DNA of 64,000 nucleotides from Jaminaea rosea (GCF_003144245.1 NW_020289985.1:372001-436000), one strand, 5' to 3'. Shown: positions 33,771 through 45,873, numbered from the stretch's first letter. The notes: generated from the sequence alone by a model not told the origin. Program-made: numbers and translations.

Positions 33771-33803
33771 GGGCGGCGCGGCGTGGCATGGCGTGGCGTG
33801 GCC
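33771..33803 (+). repeat. Short imperfect GGCGT/GGCAT tandem
   Basis: The stretch repeats GGCGTGGC-like units (gcgtggcatggcgtggcgtgg) several times imperfectly. It is a local low-complexity tract in the divergent promoter, with no clear function. Confidence 0.5.
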
Positions 33804-34644
33804 CCGGCTCGCTCTCTCGTCCTCGCCACGCTAGACAACGCCTGCCGCCCGCCCAGCTCTCTGCAGCGCGCGCGGCCCTCGTCGAGGTGGTGTCTGTCCG
33901 ACGACGAGTAGAAGGGGGAAAGATGGCTTGAGGCCGCGAGTTAGCAGGCGATGGTAATGGTGAGCGCAGGCGCAATCAATGCCATGGAAACAGTTGCGAC
34001 TTGATAGGCTGGAGTCATTACAGGGAGTAGCTTTGGGCGTGTTCAGCTCTACACGCACTCTGGTGCGGGAGCATCAGATTGTCTCGCCCCCCTTATCCAA
34101 GACATCGCTGTCATTGAGAGGCCACTGAAACACCCCACATCCATAGCGCCGGTGATGCAGGTGAGCTCCTGCCCCCCGCCCCCTCTCCTTTCCACATCTC
34201 TCGAAGTCCATTTGCGTGCTCATTACCATCCAGTCGTCGGTGGCCCTCTGCCAAAGCGGGCGCTGCACAGCCCGAGTGGAAAGTGGCCGCCTGTCTGCGA
34301 GGCGGGAAGCGGACGTGCGGGCTAGGTGGGTCCAGTCCAAGTCCAAGATGGAGGTTGGGCCGAACCCTGGACCTGCAGACATTCCCACATCGTCGCTCCC
34401 AACTGCCAACATCTCCTTAGCAACACAGCACTTTCCTCACCTCACCTCACGAGCCTCCGACCAAGGTCAACGAAACTTTGACGATCGTCACGACCGTCTT
34501 CTACCTCTTCTAGCCAGCCAGTCAGCTTAGAGCCGGAGGTGCTCCATCCCATATCCGCCGACTCGCACGGGCACCGTCTAGCCGTCTACGACAGCTTTCT
34601 GCCTTTCTTCTGTACCAAGAGTGCTAAACTACCACCTCTAGGGA

Positions 34645-35916
34645 ATGGCGCCAGACCCTGTGAGCATGCATGACACCACTGCAGCTTTCCAGAAGCCAGC
34701 ATATACTCACCCACCTTGACCTCATGATGGCTCCGGCAGATCCGCCGCAAGCTCGTCATCGTGGGAGATGGAGCATGTGGAAAGACTTCGCTGCTGTGGG
34801 TATGTTCAGGGACGTCTGACTGGTCATTGAGCTTACATTGAAACGATCTCCCTTCTCTCGCAGCTGCGTCTTTGCCATCGGCGAATTTCCTCAGCAATAT
34901 GTGAGTCCAAGGACATGTACGCGGGAAAGTGGAGCAGGAGCATGATGCTGACCTAGCCGCCCTCTCGCAGGAGCCTAGTGAGCATTCATTTCAAAGCAGT
35001 AGAAGCCTTCTGAAGGCAGACACTGACCTATCTGTTCGCTATTAGCCATCTTCGAGAACTACGTCGCGGAGATCAGGCTGGACGGCAAGCCGGTGCAGCT
35101 GGCGCTATGGGACACAGCGTGGGTTGCAGCTGCAGATGAAAGGTAGCATGAAGCCATGCCTGAGTGCTGACATATCTCCATCCCTCTCGCATCGTTCACA
35201 GAGGCCAAGAAGAGTACGAGGTGAGCGCAGCACGCGGCTAGCCCCGTCACCGACTCACGCTCACTCCTCTACGCCTGCCCCCGCCTCGCAGCGCCTTCGC
35301 CCTCTCTCATACGCCCAGGCGCACGTCATCCTCATCGCCTTCAGCATTGACACGCCGGACTCACTAGAGAACGTCACGGTCAAGGTGAGACTCAACATGC
35401 AGCATCCGTGGACCTCCTGCGTCCTTGATGTCTGACCACCTCTACTTCCTTTCCTCTCCTCTCGCAGTGGATTGAGGAAGTGCGCCAAATCTGCGGCCCT
35501 CATGTACCAGTGATACTCATTGGCTGCAAGAGGGATCTGCGAGACGACGCCATGGCAAGAGGCAGACAGTTGGACGGATACTTTGTCAGTCAGGCTCAGG
35601 GCAGCGAAGTTGCACAGCAGATTGGAGCTCGATCGTATTACGAGTGCTCGGCGCTCAAGAACGAGGGTGTTGATGTGAGTCCGCTTACCCCTGTCGGGGA
35701 TGAACTCAGCAGCATGACGAGAAGCGAACGACTGACACACGCTCTCTTCTCTCTTTGCCACAGAACATCTTCGAGGCGGCCACACGCGCAGCGATGCTCT
35801 CCAGACCAGCACACAGCGGCGGCAACAGAGGCTCTGGCGGCGAGAAGGGCTCAGGGTCCAAGTCTGGACGCAAGAACAGCAACGAGGCAGGAGGGTGTCA
35901 ATGCGTTGTACTGTAA
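34645..35916 (+). CDS. Rho-family small GTPase (Rho2/Rho3-type), nine exons
   Basis: Membrane-bound switch controlling polarity, actin and exocytosis. The model joins 34645..34659, 34740..34795, 34864..34900, 34971..34977, 35046..35118, 35202..35220, 35292..35384, 35468..35674 and 35764..35916, giving 219 residues. Every splice keeps phase and yields a complete Rho fold: [14 protein letters not shown] (P-loop), QQYEPTIFENYV (switch I), [20 protein letters not shown] (switch II), [10 protein letters not shown] (NKxD-equivalent TKxD box reading CKRD), [12 protein letters not shown] (SAK box reading SAL). The C-terminus ends CQCVVL: a geranylgeranylation-type CaaX plus a second Cys that could be palmitoylated. 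Exon 1 encodes only MAPDP and exon 4 is 7 nt. Introns 2 and 5 use GTGGGT donors. Rho3 is my best guess from switch and loop wording, but Rho2 is possible. Confidence 0.93.
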
Positions 35917-36882
35917 ATACCAACCAACGACAACGACGTCGCACCCTCGCTGGCTACCGCAACAACTACCACTTGAGGTCAAGCAGCGTCGATCCTTCTA
36001 GCCATGCCAGCACGACACCCCGTCTCTCCAATAGAAGCAACACTCAGCACTTCCCTGTCCTTTCTACCCTTCTCATCCCGCTCACCGTCGACAGCGCCCT
36101 CTCTACGTGTGTACCTCGCACACAGCCTCAGCCTCGGCCTCTCGCTTGCCCTGCTCACACCTCTGTATCGTCTATCCATCCATCTCATCTCATCTCAACA
36201 TGCTCTCTTTCGCGTCAATTTCGATTCCACTGCACCGCAATCCCATCTTCGCGACTGACTGGAAACAGTTGAAGCGAGCAGAAGACGTCTACGTAGACTG
36301 ACGAACCCTCGTGAGCTCAAGCACCTCTCTGCACCTCATCCTTCCTCTCTCGCCTTCGCCAGTAAACAAATTGACGGGCTAGCGTTCACGCGCGATGTTG
36401 GATCGGCGCGGCCGGGAAAAAATCTGGGTGAGGCGAAGAGATGGCCGTCCGTCCGAGCGCTGCTGCTGCTGCTGCTGCTGCTTGGATGAACAAGCACCCC
36501 CCTCGGCCACGCACGCGAGACACACTTTAGGCATACAGTGACACTGCCGTCGGTCGTCTTGCCCGTCTGTAACTTGCCTATCGCTCCTTGCTGCACGGGT
36601 TTGGCGAAGGCAGGAGGGGACGAGGTGGGCTGAAATGAAGAGGAGAGACGCTCACTGCGGGGTAGTTGAGGGTGAGTGTGAAGCTGATGCGGGCGTACAG
36701 GACGACCCAGGGGAAACGATGGACGGGGGCGTAGCATGCTGCCGTCGAGCTTATATAGAGGAAGCGGGAAGGTGGTGAGTGATCTGCCTTTCTGATCTCT
36801 TGACTGCCATATCTAGGCTTGCCATAGCCTCTATTCATCATAGACATATCCCACCATCCAGCCAACACCGCCTCTCGTCACG
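35917..36882. other. Intergenic region between the Rho GTPase and acyltransferase genes
   Basis: This 966-base stretch should hold the Rho 3' UTR and the acyltransferase promoter. It includes a short CATCT tandem near 36180 and a GCT microsatellite. Open frames on both strands lack any gene signature. Confidence 0.5.
36459..36482 (+). repeat. (GCT)8 microsatellite
   Basis: Eight perfect GCT units lie in the non-coding region about 400 bases upstream of the acyltransferase start codon. The copy number may be variable between strains. Confidence 0.9.
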
Positions 36883-38804
36883 ATGGCCTCGGCCACTGCC
36901 CAACATCCACCCCCTCCCCTCGCCGGCATGGAGTCGTACCAGTCGGGAGAGACATTTGAGAAGCTGAATGCTGCGGAGAAGGGACAAGCCGGCAGCGCCC
37001 AGTCGCCCTTGCTGCGCAAGCTCGGTGAGTGGTGACGTCGGAAGACGAGGAGAGATTCGTGTCTGGCAGGAGCTCACCCAGGCACACTAAGCTCGCAGGC
37101 TGGCATGAGAAATTCAATGTCATGCGACACAACTCTGGCGAGGCTCCCGTCATCGTAATGGGCGCCCGCCTCTCTCTCCCCTCGACAGGCCCGGCGATCT
37201 TCGATATCATCTCGCAACATCTGCTGCAACGCATCTCAGCGCTCCTCGACCATCCAGAGAACGGCCTGCTCCGCTCCTCTGTTCAGGCCAGCACATCCAA
37301 GAAGCCACGCTACCGTATCGAGCCTTCCATCCATGCTCTGCAGATACTGCGACGTAGGGCACTGCCTCTCGACGCTGGCTCGGGCTCTGCCATGGAAAGG
37401 GTGATCCGAGCTGAGATCGCAGAAACGGCTAGGATGTTCCGCCTTGAGGACAGCTTGCCCCTCTGGTCCGTAGCGCTTTACGAAGATCCGCAGGACCCAG
37501 ATTCTGCGCTCGTAGCTCTGAGCATCCATCACGTCATCTCAGACGGCAAAGGCTCGCAGGCGATCTTGCGAGCCCTCCTCTTCGGCGATGGCAGCCTTGA
37601 CTCGTCTACCCCGGCACCAAGCGGTGAAGCCACTCCTGCGACACTGGTCGCCGCCAACGGGAAGGGCGCCTCTCAGCCGCAATCCATCCCTCCGTCCAGC
37701 AACAAGACGCTCCCCATGTCTCCTCCCTTCTTCAAGCTCATCATCCCCCTCGCCCTCGCCAAATTCGTCATGCCCAAATTGAGCCCCGTCATCCCTCCCC
37801 CTGTCCGACGAACCTACACGCGCAAGCCTGCCTGGCCCGGTCTACGAGCCAAGCCCAACGGCAAACCTTCGCGCAACGAGCCTCCCTTGCGCTACCTGGA
37901 TCGTACTGCGCCTGAACGGACTAGCCCGGAGCTGAGATTGGTGACCTGGGACGATTGGGCCATGATCAATGGAGTGAAGCAGGTCAGCAAGGCTCAAGGG
38001 GTCAAGACGATCCACTCTACCATCCACGCTTGCATGGTCGTCGCACTAGCTGCGGCCCTCAAGCATCATGCAGGCACTGATGCGTACGTTTACGCCTCCG
38101 AGACTCCAGTGGACCATCGCCACCCGCTGGACAAGGGTCACGGCCAATTCACGGGCAACTACATCGGTGTCTGCTGGTGGCGCGAGGAGGTCAATCGCTC
38201 TACCTCCTTCTGGGAGGCAGCCCGCGATTATGCTGCGTTGGTCTCAGACGAGAAGAAGAGACGCAAAGCACTGCATAGCATCGGGCTGCTCAAGTACCTC
38301 AAGGCCTCTCCTGAGAACAAGAAGGTGGTTCCCGGCTCGACCGAAGAGATGGTCGGGGCCGAGCCTGCCACAGGGTGGGAGCAATGGTGGTGCGAAAAGT
38401 CTCAGGGCCGCCGACCGCATCGCGTATCTGCAGGCCTGTCCAATTTGGGAATCAATGCGCTGCAAGAGGAGGCGATTGGTGGAGCCGGTTCGAGGATATG
38501 GGCAAGGGAAGTGGCGATGATGCAGTGCCCCTCTGCGATTGGGCCTTGCATTGACGTGGACGTCATGGGTTGGAAGGGAGCGCAAGAGGGAGAAGGGGGG
38601 ATGAACCTGTCGGTGAGCTGGAGGGCGGGAGTGGTTGATGGTAGAGTGTTGGAATACTTCACGAAGGGTCTGAATGTCATGGGCCCGCTGATTGCTAGAG
38701 GTGAGCTGGGCAAGGGGGCGACGGTGGGTGAGGCCGTCGATCTCGTGGTCCCTCTGCTCGGTCAGCGCGAGCATGACGGGGCCGCGTTGAAGAAACAGGC
38801 GTAA
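36883..38804 (+). CDS. HxxxD acyltransferase, alcohol acetyltransferase/condensation-like
   Basis: The model joins 36883..37024 and 37099..38804 and gives 615 residues. The 74-nt intron has a GTGAGT donor and a CGCAG acceptor and reads LLRKLGWHEKFNVMRHN across the junction. The catalytic HHVISDGKGS motif near residue 200 is the H-x3-D-G of the CoA-dependent acyltransferase/condensation fold. A second typical block near the C-terminus is AGLSNLGINAL followed by VSWRAGVVDGRVLEYF. These fit alcohol O-acetyltransferases (AATase family) and related smut acyltransferases that decorate secreted lipids; the substrate is not readable. There is no signal peptide and no obvious peroxisomal SKL-type tail. 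It stands alone without biosynthetic neighbours, so there is no evidence for a metabolite cluster. Confidence 0.82.
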
Positions 38805-39282
38805 TAATGGACCGAATGTAGTCGCAAGTCGCAATGATACCATCTTTTGATCCGTTTGCGGTACCATAGAGGGTCAGAGATAGCGAGGAAGGGTGACCCT
38901 GGATGCCCGGTCGCCCGCGGCGCGTCGACGTCACGAACAGAGGGCGGGCGGAGATGGCCCGGCCGCTGCGAGGTGCGATCGAGTCGAGTGATGGACCGTC
39001 GTGCGATGCCTCCATTTCGACGGACGATTCACTTTACCAACGACTTCATACCCACGCCAGCCAGTCTTGATTATCGAGGGCACTTGCCCGCTGGCTCCAA
39101 ATCTCATTCTCTTACATCACACTACCACCAAGAGCTCAGGCCAGAGTAGCTTGAGCTCGCAGAGCCTCGTCGCCTCTGCACCGCCCGCTTCGTGGCAGTT
39201 CCACTGTGCAGCATCTTCATCCTCTCTTGCCACAACCTGGCTGTTGCTATTAGGGCTTTAGAACAGGCTCGTCATTGCCAGC
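38805..39282. other. Intergenic region before the UNC13-like gene
   Basis: This 478-base region separates two plus-strand genes. I see no motif or coding potential beyond what a promoter would need. Confidence 0.5.
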
Positions 39283-42200
39283 ATGACGACCCGCAGTACA
39301 CGGTCCACTCGCTCAGCAGCCCCACTAGAGCGCATGACCGATGGCGACGTCTACGTCTTCCTGCTGCAGATTGCCGTCCTATCATGGACAACGCAGCAGC
39401 AGCAGCGAAAGGCAGCAGAGGCAGCCGCCGCCGCTGCCACAAGACCAGGGAGATCAGAGTCGGCCGTCAAGAAGCCGTCGGATTATGCCACCTCTTCTAC
39501 AACAGCGTCACCTGGATCGACGTCGTCCAAGTCAGATTGGATGTCCTTGGGTGGACTGATGGACCTCGTAGGAACATCGTCCAGAGAGGCACGCTTCCCT
39601 GAGAAGCTCATCAAGCGACTCAACGACAGACTGGAGCGCATCATCAAGGGACAGGATCTCAGTCACAATGATCAAACTCTGCGTGCAACAGTAGCGAGAT
39701 TCTATGGCACCTTCAAGGAGGATGGCTTTCAGAGGTGAGTTGAAAGCAGAATGGCGCCATTGCGTTTCTACTGAGAATGCTCACCTTGTGTTTCCTACTT
39801 TGCGCCCGCGCAGGCAAATCAAGAGCAATCGCAAGATCGAGGAGCTCATCCTCATCTTCGTCACAAAGGCGCAGGAGACCCTTAAGAAGGGCTCACCGAA
39901 CCAGCCTCCCCTCTCCGATGACGAGCTGAAAGCTGAGCTCAACAAGCAGGTAGGCCAATTCATCAAGATCAATCGCGAGTGCCTTGATACGATCCATGGC
40001 GTGTCCAAAGAGCTCAAGGAGCGTCTGGACAGCTACCAAGCCAAGCTCGCTCCACGGCCTCCCCCAGTCGCCACGCCCAGCACCGCCAGCGCAGCTGGTG
40101 GCAGCACTTCATCCTCTTCAATCCCCTCGGCGGCCACGACAGCAGTTCAAAGCAGCCGTCGTGGAAGCGCAGCAAGCTCGATGACAATGGCAGCAGATCC
40201 AGTGCGAGACTCAGACCTTGTTCGCTCCGTCGGACAGCTGTTTGCAGTCGATATGGACCAGCTGTCAAAGGACGTGGACTTCATGCGCAAGACGTGCACG
40301 GAGCAGGCGGCAATGATCGATCTTAAGCATTGCGTCAAGAACATCAATCTGCAGGCTTCGTGGCCTGGAAGGCGAGAAGACTTTGAGTCCGAGGAGGCAT
40401 ACCAGCAGTGGAGGACACAGGAGCTTTCCGCCTTGTCGCAGCTGATGATGCAGATGTGCCAAGCGAACCCAGAGCTGCTCAAGACGACGTCAGGCGATGC
40501 AGCTACTACGGCGCCGACGAGGAAGAACACAGGAAATGGCGCAGCAGAGGGCGGGAGTGGGACAGCGCCTACTGAGGTGTCACAGGCTGCAGAGGCTGGG
40601 GACAAAGCGCCCGATGCAGAGGCATTGAGCCAAGCCGTAGAGGACGACGAAGCGTTTGGCAACTTTACCTTTATACCTCCTGACCCAAAGGCGTACTACC
40701 GACGAGCGTTGGAACTCTGCATCGACTTCGACCTCGAGAAGATCAAGCAGCAGCCAGAGGAGGAGGAGGTATCCCTCAGCATCCTCTCGAGACAGCACGT
40801 CGACTTGCTGAAGGAGTGCGCCCAGCGCTGGCGGCTTATGGCTCCCTTCCGTACCGTTTCCAACCTCGACGTGATGCGGCTTAAATACGAGCGAGGCGAG
40901 GTGCCTCTTGACTGCATCTCTGAGGCGCTCACAACGATGCAGGGTACCCTCTCCGAGGTCGAAGCAGGCTCATGGGCGAAGACGGACCACGCTCTTCTCG
41001 TACGCACCTGCTCAGCCCTCTTCGACTCTTTCCTCCGGTATATCTACGAGGCCTTCCAAGACATCCACAATGTCGATCCCGAGGAGATTGCGCCATATGT
41101 CGCCATGACCGAAGAGCTGCACGAGTCATCGCTCGTTCGTACGAATCACGACGCCAATGGGTCTGTGGTGGAGATGGAGCGCCACGTCGAAGAGTTGAAG
41201 GACGGAATCCGCATCATGGCTATTCACGAGTACACAGCCAAGACCACAGAGCTCTTCTCACAGGCGGTAGACAACGAGGTGGTCCCCCTGGTACAATTAT
41301 TGGACTGGCTCGAGAAGGGAGCCAAACGCCTCGACAAGCGCTACCCGCAGCCCCTGCTCGGTACAATCGACCCCGTTTGCCATGTCCTCGAGAAGCAAGT
41401 ACCCCTCTTCCTCGACGACCTCGAGTCGATGAAGCATCAGATTGTGCAGCACGCCACGCAAGAAAGGGAGCCTCTAGCATTCGAGGACATCTTTGCCCTC
41501 TACCGTAGAGTGACGGAGCTGCTCAAGATGCACAAGGCCTTCTGCCCCGACCACGGTGAGCTGCAGTTCAGCCTAGCCGACTGGTTCGAGCCGCATATCC
41601 GACACTGGCTGGCGAACACCGACAAGAAGACGCACGAGTGGGTACGTAATGCAATCGCCAGCGACCACTTCATGCCGATCGACGTGGATGGAGCCGTGCA
41701 CAGCTCGTCAATCGACGACCTCTTTGGAGCTCTTCAGCAGCCGGTCGAGTTCATCCAATCCCTCACCTGGCCCAATGCCTACAAAAACGCTCGCTTCATG
41801 ACGCAGCTGGCCCGCTCGATCTCTAAGTCTATCGAGCTTTACTGTCATCGAGTTGAGGAGCTCTTCATGGACGAAATGTTCCCACGCATAGCAGAGGGGG
41901 CCGGAGGCGTAGGGAGCCTTGGTGGTGGACTCGAGCAGAAGCAGTCGGCCTGGATGGTGAAAGCAAAGCAGACGCTGCAGGGCACGCAGAAGGTCGAGCC
42001 CTTCCACTTTCAGGAGACGAGCTGCGTCAAGCTGAACAACATCGAGGCTGCCAGATTGTTGCTCGACAGGCTGTACACCAAGATTGACGCAGATCATCAG
42101 GCTAATGTGGTCAGGGAGGCGGCGCCCGATGTGCCGGAGAAGGGAGGCTCCCAGGCACCTGGGCAACATCAGAGGTACATCTTCACCATCAAGATTGTGC

Positions 42201-43839
42201 TGGGAGAAAATTTGCAGCCCATCAGGGATACAGGGAGCAAATCGCGCATCGATTCGTTCGTGACGTTGAGTGATGAGAGGGTGAGCAGCGGGTGCGAAGG
42301 GAAAGACGACGAACACCAAGCTGACCTCCTGATCCTCGACCGCTTCTTACGCAGGGCAATAAAATTGCCAAGACTCGCACAATCTACGAGACGCCCGACC
42401 CGCGCTGGGACGAAGCTTTCGACATCCCTGTGGACCGCAGCATGTGGCTAGCAGCGACAGTCTGGGATCGCAAGCTCGTAGGTGACCATGCGCTTTGCGG
42501 TCGTGCCTACCTACGCCTAGATCCGCGCTATTTTGGCGACTTCCTCGCGCACGAGCTCTGGCTCGACCTCGATACCCAGGGAAAGCTCCTTGCGCGCGTG
42601 AGCATGGAGGGCGAGAAGGACGATATTCTCTTCTACTTTGGGCGGGCTTTCAGGAGTCTGAAGAGGGCGGAAAGCGATATGGTGAGGACGATTGTGGACA
42701 AGATGAGCGTCTACATTCGACAGTGCCTGAGCCGCAGCGTGCTGAGGTCCATCGTACGTACAAGTGGGATCAATATCGACAAGGCGTTAGGCAACGTGAA
42801 GGCGCTCTACGCCCAAGCCCTCGCTGCGGGCGCTACGGCAACCTCTTCCACTGCCCCAACCATCCCACCTATAGAAGCAGAAGCGGCTGCTGCGGCTGCC
42901 GCCTCCTCGAAGAAGCAGCGTCCCCCTCAGCTCACCGATCAAGAAATTGAAGGCGCCATCAGCCCGCTTCTCGACTACCTGCACGAATGTCTTGGCACGC
43001 TCAAGTCCTCCCTCTCGGACAGTCAGGCCGAGCTGGTCATGACCAAAGTATGGAAGGAAGTCCTCAACACAATCGACTCCATCCTCCTCCCGCCCCTCTC
43101 TGACGCTCCGTCCGACCTCAGCCAGCTGTCGGGCAAAGAGGTGGAGGTGGTCTTCAAATGGCTCAGCTTCTTGCGCAACTTCTTCAACGCCTACGACGAG
43201 GAGACTGGGCAAGCGCACGGCGTGCCATTGGAAGTGCTTCAAGGCCTGCCCAAGTACAGAGAGATCGTGGCATACACGCTCTACCACGATACCTCCTCTG
43301 ACGAGCTGATGGAAGCGTGCGTACGGGAGATGCAGACACGCCTGCGCAAAGCGGCAAGTGCAGGTGGTGGATTCGCAGGCGCTGGGCGACTGAGTAGTAG
43401 CGGCACTGGACTTGGCAAGACGGGTTTGGTCAAGAACAAGAGCGTGCTGCAGCAGAGGAGCTTGGGGACTATCAAGAAGCGCAAGCAAGAGAAGCGTGGG
43501 GAGCATCTAGCTGAGGAGCAGGATAACCTTGAGCTCATCCTGCGACTCTTAAGGATGCGACCGCACACGGGAGACTTCTTGCAGCAGCAGTTCGCTACCT
43601 TGACAGCACTCCAACAGCCGGCGGGTCAGCAGGCACAGGCGCAGGCGCAAGCGCGGGGAGGGCCTGCCAGTGGGCGTGGAGGCCGAGGTGGCCAGCAGGT
43701 CCCGCCTCTGCCGTCGCAGCCTCAGAGGTATCCAGGTGGGGGAGGTATGCCGAGGAGGATATCGGGGCAGGGTCAGCCGCCCTTGCCTGGGGCCAATGGA
43801 AGCTATGGACAGCATCAGCCGACGTATCGTCAACCTTGA
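39283..43839 (+). CDS. UNC13/MUN-domain protein with central C2 domain (Ync13-like)
   Basis: Probable vesicle tethering or priming factor acting at sites of exocytosis and cell-wall assembly, as fission yeast Ync13 does. The model joins 39283..39734, 39814..42280 and 42355..43839, giving 1467 residues. N-terminal helical region, Ala/Gln-rich linker, then FPEKLIKRLNDRLERIIKG and QIKSNRKIEELILIFVTKA across the first junction. The first Munc13-homology part covers roughly 550-850 (SIDDLFGALQQPVEFIQSL, ARSISKSIELYCHRVEELF). A C2 domain near 935-1055 is split by intron 2 (YIFTIKIVLGENLQPI..DSFVTLSDER / GNKIAKTRTIYETPDPRWDE). The second part near 1150-1270 has LLDYLHECLGTLKSSL and GKEVEVVFKWLSFLRNFFNA. 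The C-terminus is Gln/Gly/Pro-rich. Introns are 79 and 74 nt. Confidence 0.88.
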
Positions 43840-44075
43840 GATCTCAATCGGTCCTCATCGACGGACAAAAGCGACTCCTTCTCTTTCACCTCTTCCAGTT
43901 CCGGCACTCTCACTGCGTCTGACTGGCTACTTCTTCTTTTTTGCTCGTAATCTTGCCTAAACATGGAATGATATACCACAGTTCTGCGTTCTCTAGCATG
44001 AATGTCATCCTCGCCCTCCTCCTCAATCGGTAGCTTCGACAGAAAAAGAGCATCGCATTTCCATGACCCTCCCTC
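43840..44075. other. Convergent intergenic region
   Basis: These 236 bases carry the converging 3' ends of the UNC13-like gene and delta-COP; nothing else seen. Confidence 0.5.
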
Positions 44076-45873
44076 TTACACAACCTGATACGCGTCAGAG
44101 AGGAGATAAGCTTGTGTACTCCATGGTGCCTCCCCTCCTCCCTCGACCTCCTTCACACTCTCCACCCTCGTCCCAGACATCGTACCCGCAACGACGATAA
44201 AGTCTGCCTGTACGGGGAAGAAGTCATCTGTCCCTTCCACCCCTTGCGTGACGGAAAAGTCGAGCGAGCCAGAGGTGTTGCTCGAAGAATCGACCGAGTC
44301 GATTGTCCAGAGTAGGCAAGGCATTCCATCCTCACCGAGAGTGAAGGAACACTCCCCCACATCGGGCTCGGAGATGGTCACCTCTGATTCGTCCTGTACG
44401 GTCTCTGGCAGTGGGATGCGCAACATCAATCTCTCCATCCTGATCCCCTGAGCCTCGAGCTCGTAGGCAACGTTGCATTCCCCGCTCCCATCTTCTGCGG
44501 CGGAAGGCCAAGTGGTGATAGAGATGGGGACGAGGCTTTCGTCCTTGCTCGCTAGCCTCCAACGCAGCACGCCCAAATTCTGGTTGAGAGGGAAGGGCCT
44601 TGCCGGGTCTTTGAGCGCGATTCCCCTTGCTGAGGTCCACAGAGCTTTGTCGACGTGAGGATGAGTCTTGTACTGCACTTCTCCTCCCAGGCCTGCTTGA
44701 GCAAGTGGGGAAGCAGGGTCTTCGGGGGCGAGCTGAAGCTTGACTTTGGCGTGAGTGGGGTCTGAGATGCGTACCTCGAGGTCTCCCTTGATCTCGAGTG
44801 ATTGGAGAGAGCCATCGCGCGTTGATTGGAGAGAGACGCGCTCCTTGACGAGGGCGTGGACTGCCTGTTGCGAAACGGGTGGCAGTAGGTCGAGGAGGGA
44901 GGCAGCCGAGGAGGAAGATGCAACGGGTGCCGCGGAGGAGCGAGGGCGAGCTGCTGCTACTGTGGATGGACTGGATGTAGACGCCGCTGCGGCTGCTGGC
45001 ATGGCAGCTGCTGCTGCTACTGCTGCCGCCGGAGTTGGCTCTGCGCCCATCGCGCCGAGGAGATCGGCCCCGCGTGACTTCTTGCCCAGCTGCATGCCTT
45101 TGCCCTTGAGTGGGCGTTGTACGGGTGCGGCGCTGCGGAAGCGATGAAGAAAGGAGCTGTCAGCTTGCGTGGCTTCTTTGTGGTCATGTTTCATCGGGCG
45201 CTCGTACTCACTCTGCCCCAGTATCTCTAACGACGGGCGCTTGTCCTGTAGGCGAGTCATACCCACTCCTTCCAGAGCTGCCACCATATCCACCCATGCC
45301 ACCAGAAGAAGCTCCAAATCCTCCTCCTCCTCCTGCAACTCCACCCCTCCTCGCAGCTTCGCGCCTCTGCATCTCCAAATGCTTTGCACGTCGCTTGAGC
45401 TCCTCCTTTGCCTCCAATTCCTTGTTGCGCTCAATGATCTCCTGGATCTTCTCCTCGTGCGAATCCATCTCCAGGATTGTGCGTACCTGGGCGAGATTAA
45501 CATTCTCCCTGTACCCCAAGGAGGCAATCTCATCGAATGCGCCTAGGAGCTCGAAGCTGTTACGGAGGACGTCTCGTTCGTCGAGTCCCCTGCAGAGGTC
45601 TGAGACTACACGAGCGAAGAGGTGGAGCGTGTCGATATCTTGTAGGATGTTCGAGTTCTTGTTGGTAATCAAGATCATGTAGAGATCCTCAAGCGGCTGG
45701 TAGACGTATCGGACATGTTCAGTCTCGATGGTCGTGTGCTGCGAGCCGGAGGAGAGGAGCTTGGGAAAAGACGAGAGGAGGCCTTCGACTCGAGAGCGGG
45801 ACATCTCGCGGAATTGACGCGAGATTACGGGTTTCCCACCGCGAGTGGTGATGGAGGCCGCTAGGAGGACCAT
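44076..45873 (-). CDS. RET2: Coatomer subunit delta (delta-COP)
   Basis: Subunit of the COPI coat for Golgi-to-ER retrieval. The model joins 45873..45212 and 45132..44076 on the minus strand, giving 572 residues (yeast Ret2 has 546). The N-terminal longin-like domain is highly typical: MVLLAASITTRGGKPVISRQ, RYVYQPLEDLYMILITNKNS, NILQDIDTLHLFARVV. A charged helix (EIIERNKELEAKEELKRRA) and a Gly-rich linker lead to the C-terminal mu-homology domain from about 290, with LEIKGDLEVRISDPTHAKV and the W-containing segments LRWRLA and PCLLWTIDSVDS. The 79-nt intron lies at the linker and has a GTGAGT donor and a CTGAC branch site. Divergent from the NDUFA6 gene with only 314 bases between starts. Confidence 0.96.

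Larger units (their letters stand above)
33139..34644. promoter_or_regulatory. Divergent promoter region, NST1 and Rho GTPase
   Basis: 1.5 kb separates the two divergent starts. The NST1-proximal half contains CT dinucleotide tracts and a GGCGTGGC-type tandem. Open frames here are repetitive and not gene-like. The Rho-proximal half has no recognised element. A long 5' UTR for NST1 is plausible. Confidence 0.5.

Noticed and set aside
33268-33975. A 235-codon minus-strand frame upstream of NST1
   Set aside because: It is dominated by Arg and Ser translated from CT/GA tracts and GC-rich tandems; no motif, and it lies in a divergent promoter.
36336-36737. Minus-strand frame of 133 codons
   Set aside because: Built on a (GCT)8 microsatellite and Ser runs; no conserved segment and it lies in an intergenic region.
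36883-38804. Possible secondary-metabolite cluster around the acyltransferase
   Set aside because: Neighbours are a Rho GTPase and an UNC13-like protein; no synthase, P450 or transporter gene accompanies it.
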